DNA from: Prionace glauca
Taxonomy: Eukaryota; Chordata; Chondrichthyes; Carcharhiniformes; Carcharhinidae
NCBI GenBank assembly: GCA_037974335.1
Contig: CM075740.1
Span: 13,909,071-13,973,070, forward strand
Direction: 5' to 3'
Length of the DNA: 64,000 bases
In this document: positions 1 through 10,956 of the stretch, piece by piece
How positions within the stretch are numbered: the stretch's first letter is position 1
How the letters are laid out: the number at the start of each line of letters is the position of its first letter
The notes under the pieces: model-generated
The model's input: only the letters and a program-made list of their open reading frames with translations
Database searches by the model: none
Told to the model about the DNA's origin: nothing
Program-made: the position numbers and the translations under genes

Positions 1-1059
1 GGTGGAGGGCGTGGGGTGCTTGAGGTACAGCAATTGGATGTCTCCAGAACTCTGGAACGGTCGGCACCGCAGCATTGATATTTCTGAGCTATTCTGTTCG
101 CCCAGTTCATTAATTAATGCATCAAGTGGACATCTCCAGTTCCATTCCGTCATTTCAGATCAAACGCAAATTTTCTTCATGAAAATAACTATTATTAAAT
201 TGGTTAAGTTTCGAAGCCAATTCTGCCAATTAATTCATACTTCTTAATTAGAATACAGGATAATCTTACTTAAGTGTCTTTAACTCCAAATATTCATGTA
301 TGTCTGTACCTGTTCTTACCATAGGCACGAACATAAGAATGGTTCAGCCTTATCTTGTTTGTTTCTAAATGTAAATATTAAAAAGTAATATAATACGGCT
401 AAGGTTATATACTTATAAAAGGTAAACTAAAAATGCAATATATTTTAATTATCATGGGTTAGATCTCTTGCTATCTTCACCAGCACCCTGCTTGCTTGTT
501 ACTGAAGGCGCACCTTTCAATCTATTGTTTCATATTCTACTGCTGCAAAGTACATGCAGTAATTCTATTACGCAACGGAAGTTTGCTCTTCTTCCAAATT
601 TCAATGCCATGTGTTTAAAAAGAATTATAAGAAGTTTAATTTACTTGTGTATTTTAAAATTAATATTGATTGGCATAATATCTTCACTTAGAAATAATGT
701 AGGTTCAATATATCAAAACATTATCTTTTTGGCGTGCCTTATTTATTGTCGGTGCAACATATTTGAAACAGATGTCTTCAGGAAACTGCACGTCACTTCT
801 AAGCTCGTTTCCTTTGGTCCTGCCGGTTCCTTCATTAACTTTGGGCAGAGAATGATTGCGTTTCATAATTGAAAACCATCACCGACATTGTTTATAGTTT
901 GTGTTTTTGCTGGTCTTTGCAGCTTGCAGTTTTACTTGCACCAATATATTTATGGCAGTCTCAAGTAAATCTACACAAAAAAACTATGTGCTGAAGGGAA
1001 ATATTGACTTGCGATTTGTGTGAATTTTAAAAAGGACGATTCTTCCCTGAGTTCAAGTA

Positions 1060-1290
1060 AAAACTGAAAGGGCTCGAACAACTCAGCAGGTCTGTCAGCA
1101 TCTATGAAGAGAGAAACAAAGTTCACCGTACAACTCCATATGACTCTTCTTCCCAAAATCACTTTGGAATAAGAGTCATATTGGACTCGAAACGTTAAAT
1201 ATTTCTCTCTCCAGGAAAGTTGGCAGACCAGCTAATTTTTCAAGCACACTCTGCTTTCATTGGAGATTTCCAGCATCCGCAGTATTTTGA
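1060..1290. repeat. Q repeat (short element with inverted halves)
   Basis: About 230 bases built from the block 'actcagcaggtctgtcagc' and, after a spacer, its inverted counterpart ending 'ttccagcatccgcagta'. The same element occurs at 35890-36115, 46325-46510 and 63540-63975, with half copies near 17880, 39340 and 42670. At 17880 it runs straight into a Penelope-like element, so I infer it is a Penelope-type 3' tail, often in head-to-head pairs. Class is uncertain. Confidence 0.6.
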
Positions 1291-1349
1291 CTTCAACTTA
1301 ACTGAGCTGCTTTCGGTCAAAGGCCTAACAGAACCTGAAGATATGATTT

Positions 1350-1560
1350 GATTTTTTGATTCCATTTGATTTATTATTGTCACATGCATTGGTACACCAG
1401 GAAAAGTATTGTTTCTTGCCCACTGTACAGTCAAAGCATACCGTTCACAAAGAAGGAAACGAGAGGGTGCAGAATGTAGTGTTACAGTTGTAGCTAGGGT
1501 GCAGCGAAAGATCAACTTAATGCAAGGTTCAAAAGTCTGATGAAAATGCTTCATAATATA
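1350..1560 (-). mobile_element. G LINE 3' end (L2/Rex1-like), truncated
   Basis: It begins with the element's 3' tail (gatttgatttattattgtcacatg, read on the plus strand) and continues with sequence shared by 10478-10731, 36180-36400, 45040-45430 and 61055-61830. Only the 61-kb copy keeps coding sequence. Orientation is minus because the reverse-transcriptase frame of that copy reads on the minus strand. It is shared with duplicated unit A on the right, so it is older than the duplication. Confidence 0.7.
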
Positions 1561-1564
1561 TCTC

Positions 1565-2047
1565 ACCAATCAATTCAAATGATTGTATATTTTTAAGAAC
1601 AACATGGTGCCGGTATCCGGAAGAGGATGCAAGATGTTGCCTAAAATTGTGGAACCAAGTAATTTAGAAACTCTCTATTTAAGCGCTGTGAATTATTGTC
1701 AGAAACATCCACATCATGATCACCGCTATCCACACACTACAACATTCAGTCAGATCTACCTTGAAAATTATGTTGCAAGATTACTTCCACATGTGCGCAT
1801 ACGATTGGTGTCATTGACTTTACATAAATGCAGAACGCAACAAAAACAAACTTCACGATTCCTCACAATTAGAAATTTGCTAGGAATTTTGTCCATGGAA
1901 GCAGATTGATCATAATCACAACGTCTGAGTTAATGGCAGTAATTTTATTGCATTGCGAGTATTTCCAACATTGCACTTTAACAGTTCAGGGTGAACACAT
2001 TCAATACAGGCAGCGAGACCGAGTCAATAAACTGCCGATTGTGATGT
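1565..2047. other. No recognised feature
   Basis: Unique-looking sequence between unit A and the IgL-1 poly(A) signal. I see no repeat, exon or RNA gene in it. An open frame at 1583-1909 has no recognisable domain and no counterpart in the duplicate. Confidence 0.5.
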
Positions 2048-2053
2048 TTTATT
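2048..2053 (-). terminator. Poly(A) signal of IgL-1
   Basis: AATAAA on the minus strand (TTTATT on plus), 85-90 bases after the TGA of the IgL-1 constant exon. It is the nearest canonical hexamer in the correct position. Confidence 0.65.
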
Positions 2054-2137
2054 TAAAATGTGCCTCTTTACTGCAGTTGATATTTTGTTAAACAGACATG
2101 CTACTAAAATAAGGAATCAGCGCACAAGATCTTGGAA

Positions 2138-2460
2138 TCACATACAGCTGGATCTGGAGATGCTTGTTCGAAGTGGGTTTGCTAGAGCCTCATGTTTGAC
2201 CACACAGGAGTAAAGCTCGTGTGAGTTCCACTCTGAGGCTGACAGAGTCAGATAACTGCTCACACTGAACGTGTTGTCCGCCTCCTGCTGGATCCGACTG
2301 GTCTCAACCCCATTCCCTCTGACGCTGCCATCGACAGTCCATTCAATCTCCGCAGCTCCCGGGTTAAAACCGCTCACCAAACACACCAGGGTCGCCATGT
2401 TCTTCGCTGTGATTTGATCCGATGAAGGCGGAAGCAGAGACATAGTGGGGCTCCGTGGAT
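2138..2460 (-). CDS. Immunoglobulin light chain constant exon, IgL-1
   Basis: A single C1-set immunoglobulin domain forming the carboxy-terminal half of an antibody light chain. The exon follows the acceptor ttttcag (complement at 2461-2466) and begins in phase 1, matching the V-J donor at 5020-5025. It encodes 107 residues after the shared codon. Visible family marks are SLLPPSSDQ at the start of strand A, ATLVCLVSGFNP around the first domain Cys, the Trp of IEWTVDG, SYLTLSASEWNSHELYSC around the second Cys, and a near-terminal Cys (SSCM then TGA) that in this family bonds to the heavy chain. It is about 62% identical to the IgL-2 C domain by hand count, lower than expected for two members of one subgroup. 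No defect is seen. Confidence 0.95.
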
Positions 2461-5025
2461 CTGAAAAGTGGATAAAACAAAAGATTCATTCTTAAATGAC
2501 AAAAAGACTCAGAATCAATGTTTTGCATTGTTGAAATCTTTGAAGATTGCACGTCACTGTACAAAGCTGCGGGGAAATTAATACAAGGAATCTTCATTAA
2601 TGTAACTGCACAGCCGCTGCCCCGAATAGTTTTCAACAATATATAGTCTGTTAAGATATCCCTAATTTTTCTGCCTGACTAGAAACACATGCAGTATCTT
2701 AAGTAGAAATTGAATCTTAGCGAAAATGAATTTAGAACATAGCACTGATGTGTTCAAAGCAAATGAACACATTAGGAGTAAATCTTGGAACAAAGTTGGG
2801 AGTAAAGATAATTAAACACATAACATTTGATTCTAAGCAGTGTACTGCTCAACAAACTATGAAGAACTTTCCAATTTGCACTTCTTTTAATAGAAATGTA
2901 ACATTGGGCTAATATCTGGAGTACTCTACATTCACTGCCATTGCCGGTTTGCACCTTCTCAGCTTGCACCAGGTTTCTCCCCACTTCTCACATCATTTCC
3001 CCACAACCCCAATCCTGGTCCGACTATAATGTGTAATCCTGCAGGAGACTGTTCCATTACATTCCGAATAATCTATCTGGAACATCACTGGTCTACAGCG
3101 TCACAAGTGGAAACTTTTCAACAAACTAAAAAACAGTTTCCTACAAATAACGCTGCTATGTAAACAGGTATATCCACGTTATATAATAATAATCGAACAA
3201 CAGTCTCAGTGTACAAACAATGCAACCAATGTGACTTGGCCAATAATTTACTTCACAACCAATATGGCTTCAATCCATTAACTGCTGATTGAAGTTTGTG
3301 GGTCTTTGTTCTGCGGAAATAAGTTACCCCATTTCTTACAAGCATGGCTGACATGAAAACTACCGACACACAATTGACTAAAACAGGCTCGGATATCCTG
3401 AGGTCGTGATGGGCGCTATGCTAATGCAAGTTCTTTGCTTTTATTCTTAAAAAGAAATAATCCCATGATAGTAACAATGAATGTTTACCCCGGGTAATAT
3501 GGTTAAAGACAGAATGTCACAATCTGCTGCCTGTTCGGCTAACCATTCACACCAGGCAGTACAAGAACGAGCTAAAATGCCCGACTCTCGGGTTTTTTTA
3601 TTTAGTAAGAAGAAAATGTTGAAACGTTACTGCATTTTCACCAATGCTGTACAATCCATTGCAGTCCGGAGAATTTCGCCTTGGGACATATAAGGTTGTT
3701 GACACAATAATTGGGAGACGGAACCGTGCAATTTGAGAAGTGCATTTAACCCCGTTTATCGGAGATTTATCACACTCCGGAATTGAACTGAGCATCATAA
3801 TACAGAAATATCTGAAATCCCATGGGATTATTGAGCAATCATTGCCATCCGTATACATCTGCGCAAAAATGCGTCGACACCTAGGTCTGTATTATCGGCG
3901 GAATTATAGACCATTTTCCCTTTTTTATCTTGTTCTTATCTCCGTGATACCGCCGAGCAAAAAAAAACAAGTCACAATGCGATGGAGTACGCGAATTTTC
4001 AGTAATACAAATCCTCTCAGGCTGATCACAGAACCAGGAGTAAGGTTCAACTGAGTAAATAAAAAAGCAGGTGCAGCAATCTGAACGCCTGATGCGAGAT
4101 GTGCGCATCATAGTTAATGAGCCAGTCACATGTTAAGGAAGTCGATGTAATGTCAGTTACAGATGTTTGTTATTCGGTTATGCCGAAAATAGTAGAGTGC
4201 TGACTATTATCGATGGTATTTTTATTGCATTTTTCGGGCGGGGGAGGGAGCTGGTATGGATTATTGAAAATCTTTTTTATCCTCCGAACGTTTTCACTGA
4301 GTTTGGAGTCCAGATTGCGTTGCAGCAACTTATCTCATTAACGTTACCAATGCGAGAATGGGGATTAATGTGCAGTATTGCTCGCTAAGTGGAATGATTT
4401 TGCAATTTAGCCTTTTCACCGGCGCTATCTGTCCAAAAAACAAAATCGTGGGGTTTCTTAGAATCTTGGAATTCTGGGACACAGAATGAGGCCAAACGCA
4501 TTCTTTGAAAAGAGCGCGCAGACTCAATTTCCTACATAGTTGTATTTATTTCTGAGAATATTTCTCCATTTCACCATGATTCTGCTCGTCCTGTTAATAC
4601 AGGTAAGATGCAGCAGTGCGAACAGCCCCTTGGCCAAACAATCTATCCTATCCCGTCCCTTCCGCACTCTTCCAATCAGATTTCAGCTTCCACCTTGCTA
4701 GAAGAATAAGGGGCAAATTTCCGCCAGAGCATTCAGGAAGACCCCAGTGAAACTTGTTTTAAAGTCCCACTGCCCTGGTTAAAACCGGGTGGTATGGTTT
4801 CATCTGAGAAAAGATTCTCCAGGACACGTTTAAAAGCCTAGATATTGCCTATAAAACTGGTCGCACTGACGAACATTTTCACTGCACATGACACTGGATC
4901 ACCAGCTCTGTCGAAATGTATTTAAGTGACAGTAGCCGTGATTTGCTATAATTCAATCAGTCAAGCCAACATGTTTAAAGTGTTTTTTTCAGTGTCTGCA
5001 GCAATGCGGTAAATAATTTACTTAC
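2461..5025 (-). other. J-C intron of IgL-1
   Basis: A 2.57-kb intron bounded by GTAAGT (complement at 5020-5025) and a pyrimidine-tract acceptor at 2461. I found no recognisable transposon in it, unlike the IgL-2 J-C intron. Any intronic enhancer cannot be identified by eye. Open frames at 3481-3693, 3740-4054 and 4167-4388 show no known domain and are not called. Confidence 0.7.
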
Positions 5026-5367
5026 TGCCCAGGTTCAACTTGGTTCCTCTCCCGAAGGTGAATATTCCGCTATCAGTTACAGCACAGTAATAATCGGCGG
5101 CGTCCTCCGATTGAACGTTGGTGATGGTTAAATGCATCTTGTTACTCGATGAGTCCACAGATCCGGTGAATCGATCTGGAATTCCTGGACCTCTGGTGGA
5201 GCTCTCGTACCAAACAAACACAGGGGCGCTGTCGGGTTTCTGCCAGTACCAGCTCGTGTAGTAGCTGTCAATGCTGCCTCCGGATAGAGTACAGGTGATC
5301 TTGACAGTCTTTCCCGGGGATGTTGAAATGGATCCTGGCTGGGTCAGGACAGTATCTCCAATGGTAC
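5026..5367 (-). CDS. Germline-joined V-J exon, IgL-1
   Basis: This 342-base exon encodes a complete light-chain variable domain with V and J already fused, so no rearrangement is needed for expression. After the acceptor ttcaccag it reads TIGDTVLTQPGSIS, then ITCTLSGG (first framework Cys), SWYWQKPDSAPVFVWYE (framework 2 Trp), GIPDRFTGSVDSSSN, EDAADYYC (second Cys), a short CDR3 (AVTDSGI) and the J motif FTFGRGTKLNLG, ending at GTAAGT in phase 1. GSID plus the SVDSSSN framework 3 resemble mammalian V-lambda 6, and fusion is known for shark type II (lambda) genes, so lambda is my best assignment. There is no heptamer or nonamer between V and J. The exon is open throughout. Confidence 0.93.
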
Positions 5368-5501
5368 CTGGTGAAATAAGTTATTGACCTGTCAAGCTCT
5401 ACAATTGTTTATATTGTTTGCAATTCAGCTCCGTTAAAGTCAAACATAGACAATTATGCAGTACAAATAGCAACAAGAGTGAAAGTTAACGCAACACCTA
5501 C

Positions 5502-5544
5502 TGTGAAAACAGAGCATTAGTGCGGCAAAAACTCGAGCAGTCAT
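5502..5544 (-). CDS. Leader exon, IgL-1
   Basis: This 43-base exon encodes MTARVFAALMLCFH plus one base, the hydrophobic start of the signal peptide that sends the light chain into the endoplasmic reticulum. The ATG (complement at 5542-5544) is chosen because it lies 62 bases downstream of the TATA box and is followed by a hydrophobic run and a donor (gtaggt) in phase 1, compatible with the V-J exon 135 bases further on. Leader, V-J and C exons together give 235 residues, normal for a light chain. Confidence 0.88.
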
Positions 5545-5731
5545 GGTGAAGGTCCTAGTGAGGGTCAGACTGAAATACGTCTTGACACAGTGCGTTTCTG
5601 GGCTCTTTATAAAGCTCTCCTTAAGAGGCTGCAACCTTGACAACGTCATTGAATGTTAAGTATGCATGCATAACCCCGTCATCTAAAGCGGGCAATAGGA
5701 TTTCATGTCCTGAGTTGACTGCTATTTGCAT
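5545..5731 (-). promoter_or_regulatory. IgL-1 promoter: TATA box and octamer
   Basis: TATAAA lies on the minus strand (complement at 5606-5611), 62 bases before the start codon. A perfect immunoglobulin octamer, ATTTGCAT on the plus strand at 5724-5731 (ATGCAAAT in the gene's direction), lies about 113 bases further upstream. Octamer plus TATA is the standard B-cell V promoter layout bound by Oct factors. An AT-rich tatgcatgcata at 5660-5671 could be a second, weaker site. Confidence 0.85.
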
Positions 5732-6019
5732 AGGCGCACGTCAGCTATTTTAGAAACAAAATTTCAAAAAATAGATTTCAACCCGTGAATAAATGAATAC
5801 CAGAAAATTAAAATGGCGGGTAAAACACGGGTGACTGCGTGACCAGCGTATTTGAGTTTCAGAAGCCTGAGCAGGACAATAAAGCGGAAAAGCTGGGGGC
5901 AGTAAACTGGTTTGTGACTGTATGATTCCGCCCAAACTCCAGTTGGAAAAGCAGAGTGCGAATTGAGTTTGAGCAGAGCGAGAAATTAAAGAGGTTGAGC
6001 AGTGTCCTTATTGACAACA

Positions 6020-6240
6020 CACAACAGATAGATGAGCGGATGTACAGAGAGACAGAGCGATAGATAGATAGAAAGATAGATGGATAGAGGGTCGGACGGT
6101 TAGGACGGATAGAAAGAAAGAACAGATATATAGGTAGGTAGATGGAAAGACACACAGACAGATAGATAGAGAGAGATAGACAGACAGGCAGATGGATAGA
6201 GCAAGACAGACAGAGAGAGGAGACAGACAAGCAGACAATG
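6020..6240. repeat. GATA/GACA-rich microsatellite
   Basis: About 220 bases of imperfect GATA, GACA and GAAA units (for example 'agatagatagaaagataga'), purine-rich on the plus strand, 290-500 bases upstream of the IgL-1 octamer. Long open frames on the minus strand here are low-complexity artefacts. Confidence 0.85.
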
Positions 6241-6607
6241 AAGGATGGAAAATGCACAGGAATATTTGATTTTGATTGCACCTTGGGTTGTTCGTGAACT
6301 GCCGGGAATGGAGAGCCTTGGTGAATTAAGTGTTCTGAGAAAAACATGGACGATGAGTTGAAGTTTTATTAATCGGCCTGGGAGGGATACTTTTTGCCAC
6401 ACGAGACTGCGAGTTTATTATGTCAACACTTTGAAGAATGGATTGTGAAAAGTCAAATGAAGAAGTTGTTCATTAAAATTGTCGTAGCTATAGAAGCTTC
6501 AAGATCAGGCACGGATTGTACCCTTGTCGTAGAAAATATTATACTAAATTCCGTTTGTACCTAGTTTGAAAATAGCGCCTAACATTCACAACAAATACAT
6601 CAGTATT

Positions 6608-6912
6608 CATAGAATCATAAAATCCCTGCAGAAGCAGGCTGTTCGGCCTATCAAGCCTGCATCGACAGCAATGGCCCAGGTCCGTAACCTCACCCATTTA
6701 CACCACCAATTCCTTGACAGGATAGGACAATTCAGCGTGGCCAATCCACTTAACTTGCACATCTTTGGACTCTGGGAGGAAGCTGGGGCATCAGGAGGAA
6801 TCCCACGCAGGCACGGGAGATCTCCACACAGACAGTCACCCAAAGGTGGATTTGAATCCGGATCGCTGGAGCTGTGAGGCGGCAGCGCTAAAACCTGTGC
6901 CACCGTGTCACC
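6608..6912 (-). mobile_element. V-SINE-like element (HE1/DANA type)
   Basis: A tRNA-headed SINE on the minus strand. The tRNA-like head is at the right end (complement of ctgtgaggcggcagcgctaa), and the conserved core (complement of 'ttggactctgggaggaagc') lies near 6770. The 3' tail is the tcatagaatcat block at 6608. It matches the better-preserved copies at 38031 and 59470. Confidence 0.75.
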
Positions 6913-6954
6913 CTTAAAATCTAACAATGAACTAATAATAGTTAATGATACCAC

Positions 6955-7384
6955 AATCTTCTGTTTTTCTCCAGATGAACACCCGGTTGGGGGCTGATTG
7001 ATTTAGTTAGCTGGGGTACCTCGCACATGTATCAGAACAATGCCAACGGCGCCTGCTCGTAGTCCTGTTCTGACTACGGTGGACTGGGGACCTGCCGTCT
7101 GCCCCTGCACCCGAGAGTGAAGACTATGGCAAACCAGCACTGACAAAACCTGCCATAGAAACGGCTCAGACCAAAGCATCAGCAGACAATGGGCCAAGGT
7201 TCTGCTTTCTACAGAGGACAGATGGACAACTGAACAGGGGAGGTGCCGGAGCATGAAGAAATAGCGAATGTGTCAGCCCTGTTTCTGGAATAGGTGTCTG
7301 GAAATTTCTAACATATATGGACCGGACAGTTGGTAAATAAGGCTTCACAAAGGCAGACAATCCAAAATACTTCAGTTTATTTGA
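6955..7384. other. No recognised feature
   Basis: About 430 bases between a SINE and a LINE fragment. No repeat family, exon or RNA gene was recognised. Confidence 0.4.
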
Positions 7385-7830
7385 AGTGAGCCAGCACGGG
7401 TTTGTGAAAAACAAGTTGCTTTTGACTAATAAATTCGCATTTTCTCAGTAAGCAGCAAAATGTTTAATAAAGTGAATGTAGTTCATGCTATTGATGTAGA
7501 TTTTATGAAATCCTTTGGCAAAGTCCCACATAAATGGTTGTTTAACAAAATTGAGGATCATGGAATAGAAGGGTTAGTTTCACGTTGGACTTGTAAAAGA
7601 TGCCTTGAGGACAGAAAAGAATAAATTGTACGCTTTTTTAAGAATGGGGAATGATAAATATTGGTGTTTCCTCGCTGTCAGTGCTGAGAAAGTTGGCCAC
7701 GATATAAAACGTCAAGGGTTGGCAAACAGTGAGGATGATCACAATTCACTGCAACAACGCATAGATAGCGACAGGAATTCACAGACAAGAGATTGATGAA
7801 ATTTAATGCAGGTATGTGTGCTGGTGAATT
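7385..7830 (+). mobile_element. CR1-group LINE fragment, decayed
   Basis: Reverse-transcriptase remnants are visible: HGFVKNKLL, then a damaged version of the 'FQKAFDKVPH' block reading FMKSFGKVPHKWLFNKIEDHGIEG. The frame breaks after about 7600 and the 3' end is not seen. It is an old copy. Confidence 0.6.
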
Positions 7831-7894
7831 TTGCCAGAAGAGATAGAGTGAGTCAATACATTTTTACTTTAATTTCAGTAGCGGGGTGTAGACA

Positions 7895-8085
7895 TCGTGG
7901 TCTGTATTTATTACTCAACCCTAATTAACCCTGAGAAGGGTCTTTACGTAGACATGATTTACGATATACTTGAATTCCACAGGTCTAAATGTTGTGCAGG
8001 GCTGAGTGGTTCTGAGGATATTCAGAGATAAGTTGCTTTTCTTTCCTTCATGGAGTGTGGACATGGATGTCAACGCCAGTATTTG
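7895..8085 (-). repeat. T repeat fragment
   Basis: The run 'gtatttattactcaaccctaattaaccctgagaaggg' corresponds to the complement of the tail of the interspersed repeat called T here (15505-15800 and 52325-52795). It is heavily diverged. Confidence 0.4.
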
Positions 8086-9246
8086 TTATCATAAATACAT
8101 AAGAAAATAAGGATTGGGGACAGGAGTAAGCCATCTGGCTCCTCAACCCTGCTCCGCCATTCAATTAGATCAAGGCTGATCTTCTTATGGACTCCGCTCC
8201 CCTTATCTGCTCACTCACCATAAACCATAATTCCTTTTGCTGTTCAAAATTTATCTATCCTTGCCTTAAAAACATTCAAAGAGGTAGCCGCAGTGGGCAG
8301 AGAATTTCACAGATTCACACATCTTTGAGTGAAGAAGTTCCTCCTCAACTCAGTCCTAAATTTTCTCCCCGTATTTTGCGGCCATGTTCCCTCGATCCAG
8401 TTTCATATGCCAGTGGAAACAACCTCCTTACTTCGATCTTATCTATTTCTTTCATAGTCTTACATGTTTCTATAAGATCTCCCCTCGTTCTTCTGAATTC
8501 CAATAAGCATAGTCCCACTCTACTCACTCTGTCCTCATAAGCCAAACCTCTCAACTCCGGAATCAAACTCTTGAATCTCTTCTGTACCCCCCTCCAGTGC
8601 CATTATATCCTTTCTCGAGTAAGCAGAACAAAACTGTACACAGTCCTCCGGGTGAGGCCTCACCAGCACCTCATACAGCTGCAGCATAACATCAATGTTT
8701 TCAAATTCCATCCCTCTTGCAATGAAGGACAAAATTTCATTTACCTTCTTACTATCTGCTGCATCCGCAAACCAACTTTTTGTGATTCATACACAAGGAC
8801 ACCAGGTCCCTCTGCACAGCAGCATGCTATAATTTGTTGCCATTTAAATAATTTCCTATCAAAATGGATGACCTCATATTTACCAATATTCTACTCCATC
8901 TGCCAGAACCTTGCCCACTCACTTAGACTATCTATATCCCTTTGCAGACTTTCAATGTCCTCTACACACTTTGCCATACAACTCATTTTTGTGTCATATG
9001 TGAATTCTGACGCATTGCACTTGGTCCTCATCTATGTAAATTGTAAACAATTGCGGACCCAACACTGATTCATGAGGCAACCAAGTAGTTATTGATTGAG
9101 AATCAGAAAAACATCCATTTAACCACGCCCCCCCCATCCCGCTTTGCTTGCTGTTTGTTAACCAATCCTCTACCAATGCTAATTCATTACCCGTAACACC
9201 ATTCACATTTATACTACGCAGCAGCCTTTGGTGCGGCACCTAACCT

Positions 9247-10474
9247 AATAGAATCATAGAACCATAGATAATTACATCTCAGAAAAAGGCCTTTTCGTCC
9301 TTCTTTTCTGTGCCGGATCATTTTTTTTTTTGCCTAGTCCCACTGGACTTCATTTGGACCATATTTCTCCAGACCCCTCTCATCCATGAACCCCTCCAAG
9401 TTTTTCTTAAATGTTAAAAGTGTCTCCGCATTTACCACTTTATCCGACAGCTCATTCCACACTCCCACCACTCTCTGCATGAATAATACACCCCCCACCC
9501 CTTATATTCCCTTTAAACTTATCTCCTTTCACCCTTAACCCATAAGGTGGAGACAGAAAAGCAATTCCAATTTTCTGATGGTACAATGAGCAGCAGATAC
9601 AGATTTAGGGATTTAGGCAAAAAGTGCAGGGAATGTCTGACGAAGGCTTTTTTCTCCTCCAGCCTCAGTGGAAAAAGCCTGCTTGCATTCATTCTATCCA
9701 TACCCATCAAAGTCTTATACACCTCTATCAAATCTCCCCTCATTCTTCTAATCTCAATCTCTCTCTGTAACACTGCTTCTCAAGTCCCGGCAACATCCTT
9801 GTGAACATTCTCTGCACTTACAACCTTATTTACATCCTTCCCGTTACTAGATGACCAAAACTGTACACGATACTCTCAGTTCGCCCTCACCAATGCCTTA
9901 TACAACCTTACCATAAGACTCCAACTTTTATACTCGAATCTCCGATTTATAAAGGTCAACGTACCAAAAGCACTCTTTATGACCCTATCCACCTGTGACG
10001 CCACTTTTTGGGAGTTCTGTACCTGTATTCCCAGATCCCTCTGTTAGGTAAACGTACAGGGTAAATGATAGGACTCTTCCAAATGCAATACCTCACTCTT
10101 GTCTGCGTTAAGTTCTATTTACATTTTTCAGCCCATTTTTCTAGTTGATCAAATTCCCTCTGCAAGCTTTGAAAACCTTCCTCACTGTCCACTACACCTC
10201 AAATCTTTGCATCATCAGCAAATTTGCTGATCCAACTTACCACATTATCATCCAGATCATTGATATAGATGACAAACAACAATGGACCCAACATCGATCC
10301 CTGCGGCACACCACTCATCACAGGCCTCCACTCAGAGAAGAAATCCTCCACAACCATTGTCTGTCTTCTTCCATTGAGCCAGTCTCTAATCCAATTTACA
10401 GCCTCCCCATGTATACCCAGGGACTCAATCTTCCTAACTAACCTCCCATGAGGGATCTCATCAAAGGTCTTCTG
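9247..10474 (-). mobile_element. CR1 LINE, family Y, inside family X
   Basis: A second CR1 family whose 3' end (atagaatcatagaaccatagat) is at 9247. Minus-strand coding remnants include MSGVPQGSMLGPLLFVIYINDLDD and SKFADDAK, which cover the RT catalytic region (the usual YADD/FADD motif is present as FADD). It is truncated at 10474 where the G element starts. Confidence 0.7.
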
Positions 10475-10477
10475 GAT

Positions 10478-10731
10478 TTTTTCATTTGATTTATTATAAT
10501 CACATGTATTAACATACAGTGAAAAGTATTGTTTTTGTGCGCTGTGCAGGCATAACAAAACGTTCATAGAGAATGAAAGGAGAGAGTGCAGAATGTAATG
10601 TTAGTCATAGATAACATAGAGAAAGATCAACTTAATACAAGGTAGGTCCATTCAAATGTCTAACGCCAGCAGAGAAGAAGAAGCTATTCCTGAGTCATTT
10701 GGTACATGACCTCAGATTTTTGTATCTTTCT
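10478..10731 (-). mobile_element. G LINE 3' end nested at the Y/X junction
   Basis: It starts with the G tail (catttgatttattataatcacatg) and runs to 'cctcagatttttgtatctt', truncated there. The bases cttctgga just before and ctttctgga just after may be a short target duplication. Confidence 0.65.
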
Positions 10732-10956
10732 GGAAATCCAGATACACCACATCCACAGGTACGTCATTGAAATCTTCTCAAAGAATTTTAACACATGAGT
10801 CAAACATGACCTGCCCTTCATGAACCCATGCTGTTTCTTCGCAATGGATGTTAAGCTAACCGGCCTGTAATTACCCGCCTTTTGTCTATCTCCTTCTTTA
10901 AACAGTGGCGTCGCATTTGCTGTTTTCCAATCTGCGCAACTGCAGAATTACGCTCA

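Larger units (their letters stand above)
1..1560. repeat. Duplicated unit A, left copy
   Basis: This stretch has no recognisable gene but is repeated, same orientation, at 34609-36400. The first 60 bases compared differ at about four positions, and the match continues through a Q repeat (1060-1290) and the G LINE end (1350-1560). The shared internal repeats mean they were in place before the duplication. The right copy carries about 270 extra bases at the point equivalent to about 455-485 here. Short open frames in the unit are not conserved well enough between copies to call genes. Confidence 0.75.
8090..10956 (-). mobile_element. CR1 LINE, family X, split by insertions
   Basis: The 3' end at 8092 (acataagaaaataagg, the complement of the CR1-type terminal octamer) leads on the minus strand through the C-terminal region to about 9242 (ggtgcggcacct). 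The upstream part resumes at about 10733 (tctggaaatccagataca) and ends at 10956. Between them lie CR1-Y (9247-10474) and a G LINE end (10478-10731). The close relative at 25352-26715 is uninterrupted at this point, which shows that the middle is inserted. Many frame breaks. Confidence 0.65.

Noticed and set aside
2364-2639. Open frame overlapping the IgL-1 constant exon
   Set aside because: It is an alternative frame that crosses the intron-exon boundary. The conserved immunoglobulin residues are in the other frame.
4576-4602. A leader-like mini-exon on the plus strand: MILLVLLIQ followed by a gtaaga donor
   Set aside because: No V exon, acceptor or TATA/octamer is found around it on the plus strand. 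It lies inside the IgL-1 intron; chance is the best explanation.
5859-6402. Several overlapping minus-strand open frames rich in Ser, Leu and Tyr
   Set aside because: They are translations of the GATA/GACA microsatellite.
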